Assembly: GCA_030430105.1 (NCBI GenBank) | Contig: JAUIFW010000010.1 | Location: 1-16,614 of the forward strand | DNA: 16,614 nt | Direction of reading: 5' to 3' | DNA from: a bacterium | GTDB lineage: Bacteria; Patescibacteria; Gracilibacteria; 1-14-2-50-48-13 | In this document: in pieces, positions 1 to 5,580 of the stretch | Position numbering within the stretch: the first letter of the stretch is position 1 | Layout: each line of letters begins with the position of its first letter | Position numbers and translations under genes: made by a program | The notes under the pieces: model-generated | What the model was told of the DNA's origin: nothing | The model's input: only the letters and a program-made list of their open reading frames with translations | Database searches by the model: none

Positions 1-990
1 GATGTGATGCGGGGTGACTGGTTCGCGCAGTATGTGCGCTTTGGGGAGTATAATAAGATCATCTCTGGGTACCGTATAGATGGGCGAAATCTCTTCCAAC
101 CAAGCAATGCGATTACTCGTGCGGAGGTGGTGAAGATTATGATGGAGATTATTGATGTTCAGGAGGCGAAGGGAGATCCAAGTCCTGACCTTTCTTCTGC
201 TGCAGGAGATCTTCCTACTCCTAGAGCTTTGATCGGTGATACGGAGGTGTTTGATGAGGACTTTTTGACTTCGCTTGATTCCTCTGAGGAAACGCGGCTT
301 GTGCATCTTGGTGTGAGAGAACTTTGTGTGTCTCAGGAACTTTTGACAGGCCTCAACTCATACCCAGTTGTAGATCTGATGGATGCTGTGCTGTTTAATG
401 ACTACTTTATTAAGCACGCAGATGATCTTGATGGAATCACTCTGGAATTGATGGATATAGAAGGGTTTGATGATAGGGAGCAGATCCAGGAGCTGTATGC
501 GCTTGGGCTTTATGATCGTGTGAAAATTATTGAGGAGGCCAAGGAACTTGCAGATGCCAACTGTCCGCTCAATTCCTTCATGGAGAATGTTTACACGCAG
601 TCGCTTGAGCAGGCAAAGAATGAGCAGTTAGCAAAAAGTCGGCGTGAGGTGAATACTCTTCTCAATGCGATCTACCAGTATGGTGTGGATAACAATGGTG
701 ATCTAACGGCGCTAAATTTGCCAGTAGAGGGGGAGGGGATTACTGGCTGTGGTGTGGATGGAGAGAAGACGAAACTGTGTAAGATGGATCAGGAGTGTAC
801 TGCTGCGTTGGCGCCCCTTGGGTTTGATCTGGATCCACTTATCACAGGAGATGCGTACTTGGAAGGAATACCTCAGGAGCCATTTTCTGTGGAAACGCCG
901 TACTCTGGGTTCTCTGTCATAACGTATGATTCTGGGCGGATTACGGTGTGTTCTAATAATCCGTATGGGGAGGTGAGTAGTACTCGCTAG
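1..990 (+). CDS. SLH-domain protein with pilin-like C-terminal domain (5' truncated by window edge)
   Basis: The frame is open to the first base, so the true start lies outside the window; the visible part is about 329 residues ending in TAG. Residues ~1-50 form one SLH repeat: an aromatic pair (WF) near the start, an ISGY turn, a DGR-x-LF-x-P segment and the hallmark ITRAE. It is probably the last of a set of three. A helical acidic middle follows. Residues ~205-325 resemble the ectodomain of type IV pilins/pseudopilins: a helix with basic residues then NTLLNAIYQYGVDNNG, a cysteine-bearing variable loop, YLEGIPQEP (compare the YL..IP.DP of many pilins), then a Tyr-containing strand and GRITVCS near the end. 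SLH repeats bind wall polymers, so an S-layer or cell-surface role is likely. The usual hydrophobic pilin N-terminal helix is absent, so this is not itself an assembling pilin. Domain identity is by eye. Confidence 0.8.
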   Translation, partial: DVMRGDWFAQYVRFGEYNKIISGYRIDGRNLFQPSNAITRAEVVKIMMEIIDVQEAKGDPSPDLSSAAGDLPTPRALIGDTEVFDEDFLTSLDSSEETRLVHLGVRELCVSQELLTGLNSYPVVDLMDAVLFNDYFIKHADDLDGITLELMDIEGFDDREQIQELYALGLYDRVKIIEEAKELADANCPLNSFMENVYTQSLEQAKNEQLAKSRREVNTLLNAIYQYGVDNNGDLTALNLPVEGEGITGCGVDGEKTKLCKMDQECTAALAPLGFDLDPLITGDAYLEGIPQEPFSVETPYSGFSVITYDSGRITVCSNNPYGEVSSTR

Positions 991-1046
991 AGTGAACGAA
1001 GATAGTTATATTGCCGCATTTCTCCTAATGAAATCGGTAGTTTAGC

Positions 1047-1074
1047 TTGCAAAAAACTAGTTTTCCCATATAAT
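1047..1074 (+). promoter_or_regulatory. Probable ssrA promoter
   Basis: TTGCAA (1047-1052) and a perfect TATAAT (1069-1074) are separated by 16 bases. They lie 22 bases before the mature tmRNA 5' end, which leaves a short 5' leader that RNase P would remove. Confidence 0.7.
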
Positions 1075-1096
1075 TTCCTTGGTTCATTGTCAACTA

Positions 1097-1527
1097 GGGG
1101 ATGAAATTGGTTTTCGCTTGTGATGTATACAGGTCGAAGTTTGCGTTTAGGGGCTGGCAGCGGCGTTCCTTAAGGTAAGACTGCTGCACTATACGTGCTA
1201 AAACAGCATTTTCTCGTGCAAACGATATGATTGCTTCAGCTTTTGCTCCAGTAGCAGTTGCTGCGTAATCGATCTTTGCGCATAAATCGCCCTCATAGCT
1301 AGGGCGTCGTCGTTTGCTCTGACTCCTCTAGGAGTCTGCGGCGTTATTTAGAGGATAGGGAAGCGTGGGAGCTGTGAGCTCTCGGTTCTCGAAGTATACT
1401 CTCATAGGTGGTACATGGGCTTTTGTCGCCTTTCTATCCATGTATCTCTGACCTAAAGGTGACTATAAACGTAGACGGCTTCGGTCGGCATCTCAATACC
1501 CGGGTTCGACTCCCGGCATCTCCACCA
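1097..1527 (+). ncRNA. ssrA: Transfer-messenger RNA (tmRNA), one-piece
   Basis: tmRNA rescues ribosomes stalled on broken mRNAs and tags the nascent chain for proteolysis, working with SmpB. The 5' end GGGGATG (1097-1103) pairs over seven positions with CATCTCC (1517-1523), giving the tRNA-like acceptor stem. A T-arm with loop TTCGACT sits just before it. The discriminator A and an encoded CCA occupy 1524-1527. A tag reading frame lies at 1218-1268. After the tag come hairpins expected of the pseudoknot region, for example CGCCCT/AGGGCG (~1287-1306) and GACTCC/GGAGTC (~1320-1335). Length is 431 nt, slightly longer than the usual 350-400. The gene is complete and not of the permuted two-piece type. 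Confidence 0.96.
1218..1268 (+). other. tmRNA tag-peptide reading frame
   Basis: Starting from the GCA resume codon, the frame encodes ANDMIASAFAPVAVAA followed by TAA. It keeps the common AND start and a small hydrophobic Ala-Ala end, but ends VAA rather than the more usual LAA. The resume codon (alanine) is inferred from the usual position of the first tag residue before AAC-GA. Confidence 0.88.
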
Positions 1528-1530
1528 GAG

Positions 1531-1548
1531 CACTCGCTTTCGCGAGTG
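1531..1548 (+). terminator. Hairpin just after ssrA, possible terminator or processing stem
   Basis: CACTCGC and GCGAGTG form a 7-bp stem around a TTTC loop four bases after the tmRNA CCA. The stretch that follows is AT-rich but lacks a clean T-run, so it may guide 3' processing or be a weak terminator. Confidence 0.5.
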
Positions 1549-1675
1549 AAGTAATAAATTTCTAAATTACTAAAGATTATATTGTAAAGGATTTTAATTC
1601 TGTTGAATTTTTGATTGTTTGTAGAATGAGTAGTGAATTTCAGTTCTACTTTGTTACATTGTTCCGTAGATATTA

Positions 1676-1703
1676 TTGACATTTTTAAAATATTTTTTAT
1701 AAT
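1676..1703 (+). promoter_or_regulatory. Consensus promoter of the polyproline-protein gene
   Basis: A perfect TTGACA (1676-1681) and perfect TATAAT (1698-1703) with a 16-base spacer, followed by a leader of about 28 bases containing a Shine-Dalgarno sequence. Confidence 0.8.
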
Positions 1704-1737
1704 ATCCTATTAAAACAAATATGAAGGGAGGCATAAA

Positions 1738-2142
1738 ATGAATTATCAATTTATGTCTGAGGAGGAAGGGCAGAGTTTTGCTTCTTCTCCACCACCTCCA
1801 CCACCACCTCCTCCTGGAGGTAGTGGGCAGTCCAGAGAACTGTATGAAGCTATACAGTTTGAGCTGGCGCAAACTGCTGCTGGTTCTCCACCGGGAGGGG
1901 GACCTCCAAATGACCCACCGAAGAGGGTCAAGCTGTATGATGAAGTCCGTACCCATGTTTCCTGGTTCCCATTAGAAATTCACACGGAGTGCTACTGGTA
2001 CTACCGAGATGAGTTGAGGCAGGAGGACAAGGGAGTTGCTCCTGAGAAAATAAGGCACTATTACCTGAAAAGGGTGCGTGGGGCCAAAAATTATGACCTG
2101 AGAAATGAATCTCAGGAGCCTGGTCATCCTGATTGGGCGTAA
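1738..2142 (+). CDS. Small polyproline protein of unknown function
   Basis: A 134-residue protein that I do not recognise. The ATG is supported by AAGGGAGG seven bases upstream and by a consensus promoter. The N-terminal half is low complexity: an acidic start, then nine consecutive prolines at about residues 18-26, Gly-Ser linkers and a second Pro/Gly-rich stretch at ~50-62. The C-terminal ~70 residues are charged and aromatic (CYWYY around residue 86, HYY around 109) and may fold as a small domain. There is no signal peptide or membrane segment, so it is probably cytoplasmic. The proline run would be expected to need EF-P for translation. It is flanked by its own promoter and terminator, so it is probably a single-gene unit. 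Confidence 0.8.
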   Translation: MNYQFMSEEEGQSFASSPPPPPPPPPGGSGQSRELYEAIQFELAQTAAGSPPGGGPPNDPPKRVKLYDEVRTHVSWFPLEIHTECYWYYRDELRQEDKGVAPEKIRHYYLKRVRGAKNYDLRNESQEPGHPDWA

Positions 2143-2154
2143 CAAAATATCTAA

Positions 2155-2182
2155 GGCCGGTATATGTACTGGTCTTTTTTTT
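2155..2182 (+). terminator. Rho-independent terminator of the polyproline gene
   Basis: GGCCGGTA pairs with TACTGGTC (two G-U pairs) around a 4-base loop, followed by eight T residues, 12 bases after the stop codon at 2142. Confidence 0.85.
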
Positions 2183-2190
2183 ATTCACTT

Positions 2191-2217
2191 TAATAAAAGA
2201 GCCCATATTTGGGCTCT
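2191..2217 (-). terminator. Rho-independent terminator of the coiled-coil lipoprotein gene
   Basis: AGAGCCC/GGGCTCT form a 7-bp stem with a 6-base loop. On the minus strand the stem is followed by TTTTATTA. It sits 10 bases past the stop of the minus-strand gene at 2228. Confidence 0.85.
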
Positions 2218-2227
2218 GTAGTTTGGT

Positions 2228-2539
2228 TTATTGTTCTTTACGTCTTTTGTTGTAGGCATGAGTTAATGTATCCCAGTACTGGGAGTATTTTTTCCTTTCT
2301 GTGTGTAGCGTTTCTCTGTGATTGTTGAGTATGGTTTCTGTTTCTTTGACCTCTTTGCTGACGTCTTTGATGCCATTTTGTACTGCTTGAACCACCCTTT
2401 GACTATTTCTTTGGATGTCTATAGCCTCTTGTCTTATTGCATGCGCAATTTCTTGTTGTTGTCGAGAAATTGCGCCAATAGGATCTGTCTGCGAGCATCC
2501 TATAAGCAAGAGGGCTATGGTAAGCCATATACCTTTCAT
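2228..2539 (-). CDS. Small coiled-coil lipoprotein, function unknown
   Basis: A 103-residue protein with a lipoprotein signal: MK, a hydrophobic core, then LLIGC, placing the lipidated Cys at residue 15. The mature part (~89 residues) is almost entirely polar and helical, rich in Gln, Glu, Lys and Arg with heptad-like spacing of Ile/Val/Leu across residues ~25-85, suggesting a coiled-coil rod on the outer face of the membrane. The ATG is supported by AAGGAGG five to six bases upstream. The gene has its own likely promoter and terminator and is convergent with the polyproline gene. I recognise no specific family. Small lipoproteins of this shape can act as envelope spacers, but that is inference. 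Confidence 0.85.
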   Translation of the reverse strand: MKGIWLTIALLLIGCSQTDPIGAISRQQQEIAHAIRQEAIDIQRNSQRVVQAVQNGIKDVSKEVKETETILNNHRETLHTERKKYSQYWDTLTHAYNKRRKEQ

Positions 2540-2565
2540 AAAGTTCCTCCTTTTATTCTATCAGA

Positions 2566-2593
2566 AGTATGAGGTTTTTTTCGTTTTTCACAA
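2566..2593 (-). promoter_or_regulatory. Possible promoter of the coiled-coil lipoprotein gene
   Basis: On the minus strand TTGTGA (2593-2588) and CATACT (2571-2566) are 16 bases apart, with the start codon 26 bases downstream. The match to consensus is moderate. Confidence 0.45.
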
Positions 2594-2640
2594 GGTGGGG
2601 GTAGCTAGATTTCAAATAGAGTTGTGGTTGGGGTTATACC

Positions 2641-2668
2641 TTGACAGATTATGTGTTGACTATATGTT
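2641..2668 (+). promoter_or_regulatory. Possible promoter of the 2693 gene
   Basis: A perfect TTGACA (2641-2646) is followed after 16 bases by TATGTT (2663-2668), 24 bases before the start codon. The -35 is strong and the -10 is moderate. Confidence 0.55.
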
Positions 2669-2692
2669 CAAAAAAAATGGAGGTTAATTCTG

Positions 2693-3058
2693 ATGAACAG
2701 AAAAAACTTGGAAGATGCGTATAAAAATTCTCCTTCAGCACACATGAAGGGTTTGCAAGGCCTCAAGGTTTTCAATGCTAGTGCTGCGAAACTCTCTACT
2801 GAGCTATTGCGGGAACTTATGAAGTATGGGGTTGTACTTTCTGCAAAGGAGGCTGCTGACTTCCTTATTGAGGAGATGTCTGAGGTGCCGGACCCTCCTC
2901 TTGGGTTAAAATTAGCTTTTGAATTTAATCCTGAAAAAAAAGAAGCTGTGGTTCTTAAAGATAAGCATGGAAGTGTGTTAATACAGGCTACAAGAGTACA
3001 TCATGATATTGAGGATGATGTTGAGCAGCTTGCGAAAAACTTTAATAGACTGTCATAA
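2693..3058 (+). CDS. Hypothetical protein, 121 residues
   Basis: I do not recognise this protein. The ATG is supported by GGAGG (2679-2683) nine bases upstream. The protein is soluble, with no signal peptide or transmembrane segment. Residues ~30-68 look helical (AKLSTELLRELMKYG, then AKEAADFLIEEM). Residues ~75-105 look like alternating strands, with a KDKHGSVLIQATR segment, and a short helix follows to the C-terminus. It is monocistronic, with a probable promoter upstream and a terminator 14 bases past the TAA. Codon use and organisation match the neighbouring small genes. Confidence 0.82.
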   Translation: MNRKNLEDAYKNSPSAHMKGLQGLKVFNASAAKLSTELLRELMKYGVVLSAKEAADFLIEEMSEVPDPPLGLKLAFEFNPEKKEAVVLKDKHGSVLIQATRVHHDIEDDVEQLAKNFNRLS

Positions 3059-3071
3059 ACCAATGAAAGCA

Positions 3072-3094
3072 AAAACGCCCGCGATGGGCGTTTT
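3072..3094. terminator. Bidirectional terminator between convergent genes
   Basis: AAAACGCCC and GGGCGTTTT form a near-perfect stem around GCGAT, with T-runs on both strands. It lies between the plus-strand gene ending at 3058 and the minus-strand gene ending at 3097, so it can serve both. Confidence 0.85.
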
Positions 3095-3096
3095 AT

Positions 3097-3417
3097 TTAT
3101 CGTTGTAGTTGTAATTGCTCCTTCAGTAGCTCCTGTATACGCATGTTTGTCTGGTGAACTTCTTCCTCTGATTTGGTCTTCTTGTTGTGAGGGGAGAGGG
3201 CATGGAGCTCTTTTTCCAGCTTTAGCCACTGATCCATGGCTTTCTTGGAGGCTACTTCCATTTCTACCCATCCTGCGCCCTTGAGTGTTCCTTCCTCGAG
3301 TTGCTTGAGGTACGATTTTTCTGGTAGGGCATCTACAGGTTCACCTTTTGGATTGGTCTTGTAGTAGAAGATATATGGCTTTGAGGTCTCTGCTTTTGCT
3401 AGGGTCTCGACGGTCAT
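3097..3417 (-). CDS. Hypothetical protein, 106 residues
   Basis: I chose the ATG at 3417 (MTVETLAKAE). A longer frame could begin at a TTG at 3477, but that extension runs straight through a likely promoter (3448-3477) and starts with a weak codon. The protein is soluble and charged. A short beta-type segment (PYIFYYKTNPKG) lies near residues 14-25, a GAGWVEMEV segment near ~48-56, and a Gln/Glu/Lys-rich helix fills the last ~45 residues, probably a coiled coil. No Shine-Dalgarno is visible. The leader shares an 11-base word with the leader of the giant surface protein. The function is unknown. Confidence 0.72.
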   Translation of the reverse strand: MTVETLAKAETSKPYIFYYKTNPKGEPVDALPEKSYLKQLEEGTLKGAGWVEMEVASKKAMDQWLKLEKELHALSPHNKKTKSEEEVHQTNMRIQELLKEQLQLQR

Positions 3418-3447
3418 GGCGTATGTTTGTTTTAAGTACGTCTTGCA

Positions 3448-3477
3448 AGTATACCACAGGGTTTCGTGTTTTTTCAA
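3448..3477 (-). promoter_or_regulatory. Extended -10 promoter of the 3417 gene
   Basis: On the minus strand TGG-TATACT (3456-3448) is an extended -10 element, with a possible -35 TTGAAA (3477-3472) 18 bases upstream. It implies a leader of about 25 bases without a Shine-Dalgarno. Confidence 0.6.
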
Positions 3478-3485
3478 GAATCTTG

Positions 3486-3491
3486 TATAAT
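3486..3491 (+). promoter_or_regulatory. -10 element for the divergent membrane-protein pair
   Basis: A perfect TATAAT lies 26 bases before the ATG at 3518. No good -35 is visible. It lies just past the -35 of the divergent minus-strand promoter, so the two promoters are packed back to back within about 45 bases. Confidence 0.5.
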
Positions 3492-3517
3492 CCAGGTACG
3501 TTTTCTTACCTCAAAAT

Positions 3518-3769
3518 ATGCAAAATCCGTTTGTTCGTATGATGGTACAGGCCTTGGTGGGGGCTGCCGCTGGAGTCCTTGCTGGGTTTCTTCTCGCGTT
3601 TTTGATCTTTGGCTTGGTGCTAGTGGGGGAAATGATTTTCCCAATGTCATATATGGAGCCAGGATCGTTTATGCCGTTTGTACCTCTTTCTACGCTCTGT
3701 ATGGCGTTTGGTGCAATGATGGGGGCGCTTCTTGGAGGTTTGTTTCGTGGTACTCCTAAGAAAAAGTAA
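3518..3769 (+). CDS. Small membrane protein with two hydrophobic segments
   Basis: An 83-residue protein with two long hydrophobic stretches, about residues 8-38 (Gly/Ala-rich, then FLLAFLIFGLVLVGEMIF) and about 52-77 (small-residue-rich, FGAMMGALLGGLFRG). It ends in a basic tail (TPKKK), consistent with the C-terminus on the cytoplasmic side. The Gly-x-x-x-Gly-like spacing of small residues suggests tight helix packing. No Shine-Dalgarno is evident; a TATAAT lies 26 bases upstream. It ends two bases before the next gene, so the two are almost certainly co-transcribed. The family is not recognised. Confidence 0.78.
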   Translation: MQNPFVRMMVQALVGAAAGVLAGFLLAFLIFGLVLVGEMIFPMSYMEPGSFMPFVPLSTLCMAFGAMMGALLGGLFRGTPKKK

Positions 3770-3771
3770 GT

Positions 3772-4446
3772 ATGCATAGGGCAAAGCAGCGTTCACTTCA
3801 GCCGCTACTCGAGCTTTGGTACTTTGTTTTGCCTTTTCTTGCATTTATTGGGATCGGACTTCGTGATCCTGATTTGGTGATGCCAATGGCCATATTTGGG
3901 TGGCTCCCCGTGGTGATGTATTGGCTGTTTAATTACACCAAAAATATCTCCATGCACCGTACATGGTGGCAGGGAGTGCTTAAGTGTTCTAGTATTGCTG
4001 CACTGTTGCTGCTTGAGCTTTTTGTGCTGCGTCAGTCGTTTTGGAGTGTGTTTTCACTGCTCATGTTTTTTGAAGCTATTACGCTTTCTTTTGCCATTGT
4101 TTTCTATCTCTTCGGCATGCTCCGTGATGCTTGGCGTGACGAGATGACCTTTCCTGTAGTGTTTACCATAGTCGTTCTTGGCGGCTCTGCATATGGGGTG
4201 GGGAGTGTAATACTACAAACGGAGCAAGCGATCTTTTCTTCCACTCCTGCTATGTTGGTGTTTTGCTCTGCCTTTGCTTTTGATTTGTTTTCAGAATTTC
4301 GATTTTTTCATGGAATTGTTACTTACAAGGTGCAGCCAGATGAATCCCACTTTGATGATCATGGGCACTGGTATGCAATGGCGATTTTGGCTTGGATAGT
4401 GCTTACTCCGCTTCTGATTGAAGGACTCCGATGGCTTGGAGCATGA
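3772..4446 (+). CDS. Polytopic membrane protein, function unknown
   Basis: A 224-residue integral membrane protein with about six or seven hydrophobic segments, at approximate residues 14-30, 37-53, 68-86, 88-115, 126-146, 158-171 and 201-218. A short hydrophilic stretch before the last segment carries His and Asp residues (HFDDHGHWY, ~193-201). The gene starts two bases after the previous stop and ends in TGA. Its last 44 bases overlap the 3' end of the convergent gene at 4403. I do not recognise a family and cannot tell transporter from enzyme. The His/Asp cluster could be a metal or catalytic site, but that is speculation. Confidence 0.8.
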   Translation: MHRAKQRSLQPLLELWYFVLPFLAFIGIGLRDPDLVMPMAIFGWLPVVMYWLFNYTKNISMHRTWWQGVLKCSSIAALLLLELFVLRQSFWSVFSLLMFFEAITLSFAIVFYLFGMLRDAWRDEMTFPVVFTIVVLGGSAYGVGSVILQTEQAIFSSTPAMLVFCSAFAFDLFSEFRFFHGIVTYKVQPDESHFDDHGHWYAMAILAWIVLTPLLIEGLRWLGA

Positions 4447-4834
4447 GATCACAGCTGTCTTGAACGTGTTTGAAGCGATCGGCGTTGAGGTGAACTCCGC
4501 CATACCATCTGGTGACTACCATGATGGTATTGACCATGTCGTGTTTCCTGAGACTACGAAGGATAATCATGCCTGCACCCGTTTCACCATCATCTCGTTT
4601 TACTTCGTGAATACTGCCGTCGTGGGAAAGGCGGGCTGCAAACGTGTTGTGCGTAGCTTTTCGATATGCCTTATCTCGTTTGAGTTCCTTGAGGAAGGCG
4701 TTTAGCTCCTCTCTGTTGCTGACCTTTCCTATGGTGACGGAATATTTGGAGCCACGGTCTGAAATAGCATGGTGGAGTTGCTTCCATGCTGGGGACGTAG
4801 CTTCATGGCCAAAGGAGAAGGCTGGTTGCGTCAT
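4403..4834 (-). CDS. IMPACT/YigZ (UPF0029) family protein, short form
   Basis: A 143-residue protein matching the N-terminal domain of the YigZ/IMPACT family: a conserved helix (NREELNAFLKELKRDKAYRKATHNTFAARL), a KRDDGETGAG motif near residue 80 (compare DGEP.GTAG in typical members) and the hallmark VTRWYGGVHL near ~107-116. Bacterial YigZ is about 200 residues with a second C-terminal domain; here that domain is missing and the protein stops after a short helix. IMPACT relatives are linked to translation control in eukaryotes, and the bacterial role is poorly defined. The gene follows the PH-domain gene after two bases. A weak AAGGGA lies upstream, inside the preceding gene. The 3' end overlaps the convergent membrane-protein gene. 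Confidence 0.82.
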   Translation of the reverse strand: MTQPAFSFGHEATSPAWKQLHHAISDRGSKYSVTIGKVSNREELNAFLKELKRDKAYRKATHNTFAARLSHDGSIHEVKRDDGETGAGMIILRSLRKHDMVNTIMVVTRWYGGVHLNADRFKHVQDSCDLMLQAIGVLQSEAE

Positions 4835-4836
4835 GT

Positions 4837-5436
4837 TTATTTCCCTTTATTTTTGCTCATATAGATAATTCTGCTTGGTCTACGACTGTTTCTTTGTTTC
4901 CCTCCGTCTTTTTCTCCATTTCCTCCGCCTGATGCAATGGTAGGGAGAAGTGAATTGATGATTTTGAGGTACTGCCATGGTTTGTAGATGTGCTTCATGA
5001 CAATGGTGTCGTTGAGTGTTGGGGCATACAGATAGATTTCTCCGTACTTGAAGAGGCGACCAAAGAAACTTTGGTCGAGAGAGACGGTTTCAATATTGCG
5101 AAGAGCGTAGACATCGCGGCGAACGCGGAATACACCAGTATTGTAGATGATGTTTTCTCCCGTGATTTTGTAAAAGTTAAAGAACCAACCAAGGATTACA
5201 TATCCCAAAGTGAAGAGTTCTATACCTCGTATGCCCATGAGAAACAGGGGAGAGTTGTTTACGAACCATCGAGGAGAGGTTGGGGCGATGGTGAGGATAT
5301 GAAATCCCATGTGGATAAGGAGGAAAACGAAAGCAACACCAAGAATCCTCAAGTTGAGGAAGAGTAGGGCCTGACGGACAATGGTCTCACCCGTAAGTAC
5401 CGCCCGGTTCTCGTTGTGACCTGGAGTTGTGTTCAT
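4837..5436 (-). CDS. Membrane-anchored bacterial PH-domain protein (bPH2/DUF304, YdbS-like)
   Basis: A 199-residue protein. After a ~25-residue cytoplasmic start come two membrane segments at about residues 28-52 and 68-87. A PH-like beta domain follows: FYKITGENIIYNTGVFRVRR, ALRNIETVSLDQSFFGRLFKYGEIYLYAP, then a closing helix near YLKIINSLL at ~158. The strand order and the 'FGRLFKYGEIYL' motif are typical of the YdbS/DUF304 group. The C-terminal ~30 residues are basic and Gly/Lys/Arg-rich and probably disordered. It is the first gene of a two-gene minus-strand unit. No Shine-Dalgarno is visible before the ATG. Its biochemical role is not known for most family members. Confidence 0.85.
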   Translation of the reverse strand: MNTTPGHNENRAVLTGETIVRQALLFLNLRILGVAFVFLLIHMGFHILTIAPTSPRWFVNNSPLFLMGIRGIELFTLGYVILGWFFNFYKITGENIIYNTGVFRVRRDVYALRNIETVSLDQSFFGRLFKYGEIYLYAPTLNDTIVMKHIYKPWQYLKIINSLLPTIASGGGNGEKDGGKQRNSRRPSRIIYMSKNKGK

Positions 5437-5471
5437 GTGGGATGGGTTTGACTGTACACTAACGTACCATG

Positions 5472-5506
5472 AAAAAGGAGTGTTCGCAATGCGTACACTC
5501 CTTTTT
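5472..5506. terminator. Strong bidirectional terminator hairpin
   Basis: AAAAAGGAGTGT and ACACTCCTTTTT form a 12-bp stem, extended inside by CGC/GCG. It has T-runs on both strands. On the minus strand it terminates the 5581-6138 gene and separates it from the PH-domain gene that starts at 5436. Confidence 0.85.
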
Positions 5507-5525
5507 GAGTCATAGGGCTTGGGGC

Positions 5526-5576
5526 TTAGGGCCTAGAGTTAGGGCCTAGGTCTTGGGTTAGCCGCGTTCGACGCGG
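5526..5576. repeat. TTAGGGCCTAG direct repeats and an adjacent GC-rich hairpin
   Basis: Two exact copies of TTAGGGCCTAG start 13 bases apart (5526-5536 and 5539-5549), embedded in further TAGGG/TTGGG-like words from about 5513 to 5560. They are followed by a perfect 6-bp stem CCGCGT/ACGCGG with a TCG loop (5562-5576). The block fills the gap between a terminator and the end of the next gene. It has no coding potential that I would trust. Confidence 0.7.
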
Positions 5577-5580
5577 GGGG

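Noticed and set aside
1434..1682. Minus-strand reading frame containing GDAGSRTRVLRCRP
   Set aside because: It is antisense to the tmRNA 3' end; this peptide is the classic false product of the T-arm sequence.
1654..1956. Arg/Trp-rich frames on both strands over the polyproline gene
   Set aside because: These are shadows of the CCA/CCT-rich sequence; the plus-strand frame has the promoter, ribosome site and terminator.
3418..3477. TTG at 3477 as start of the hypothetical gene
   Set aside because: It coincides with a likely -35 element and the extension crosses the -10; the ATG at 3417 is downstream of both.
5526..5549. CRISPR-like array from the TTAGGGCCTAG repeats
   Set aside because: Only two 11-base copies with 2-base separation and no spacers of usual size; no cas genes nearby.
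1501..5576. Attachment-site duplication of the ssrA 3' end
   Set aside because: I looked for a second copy of the GGGTTCGACTCCCGG segment; the only similar word (near 5562-5576) is a short unrelated hairpin, and there is no integrase.
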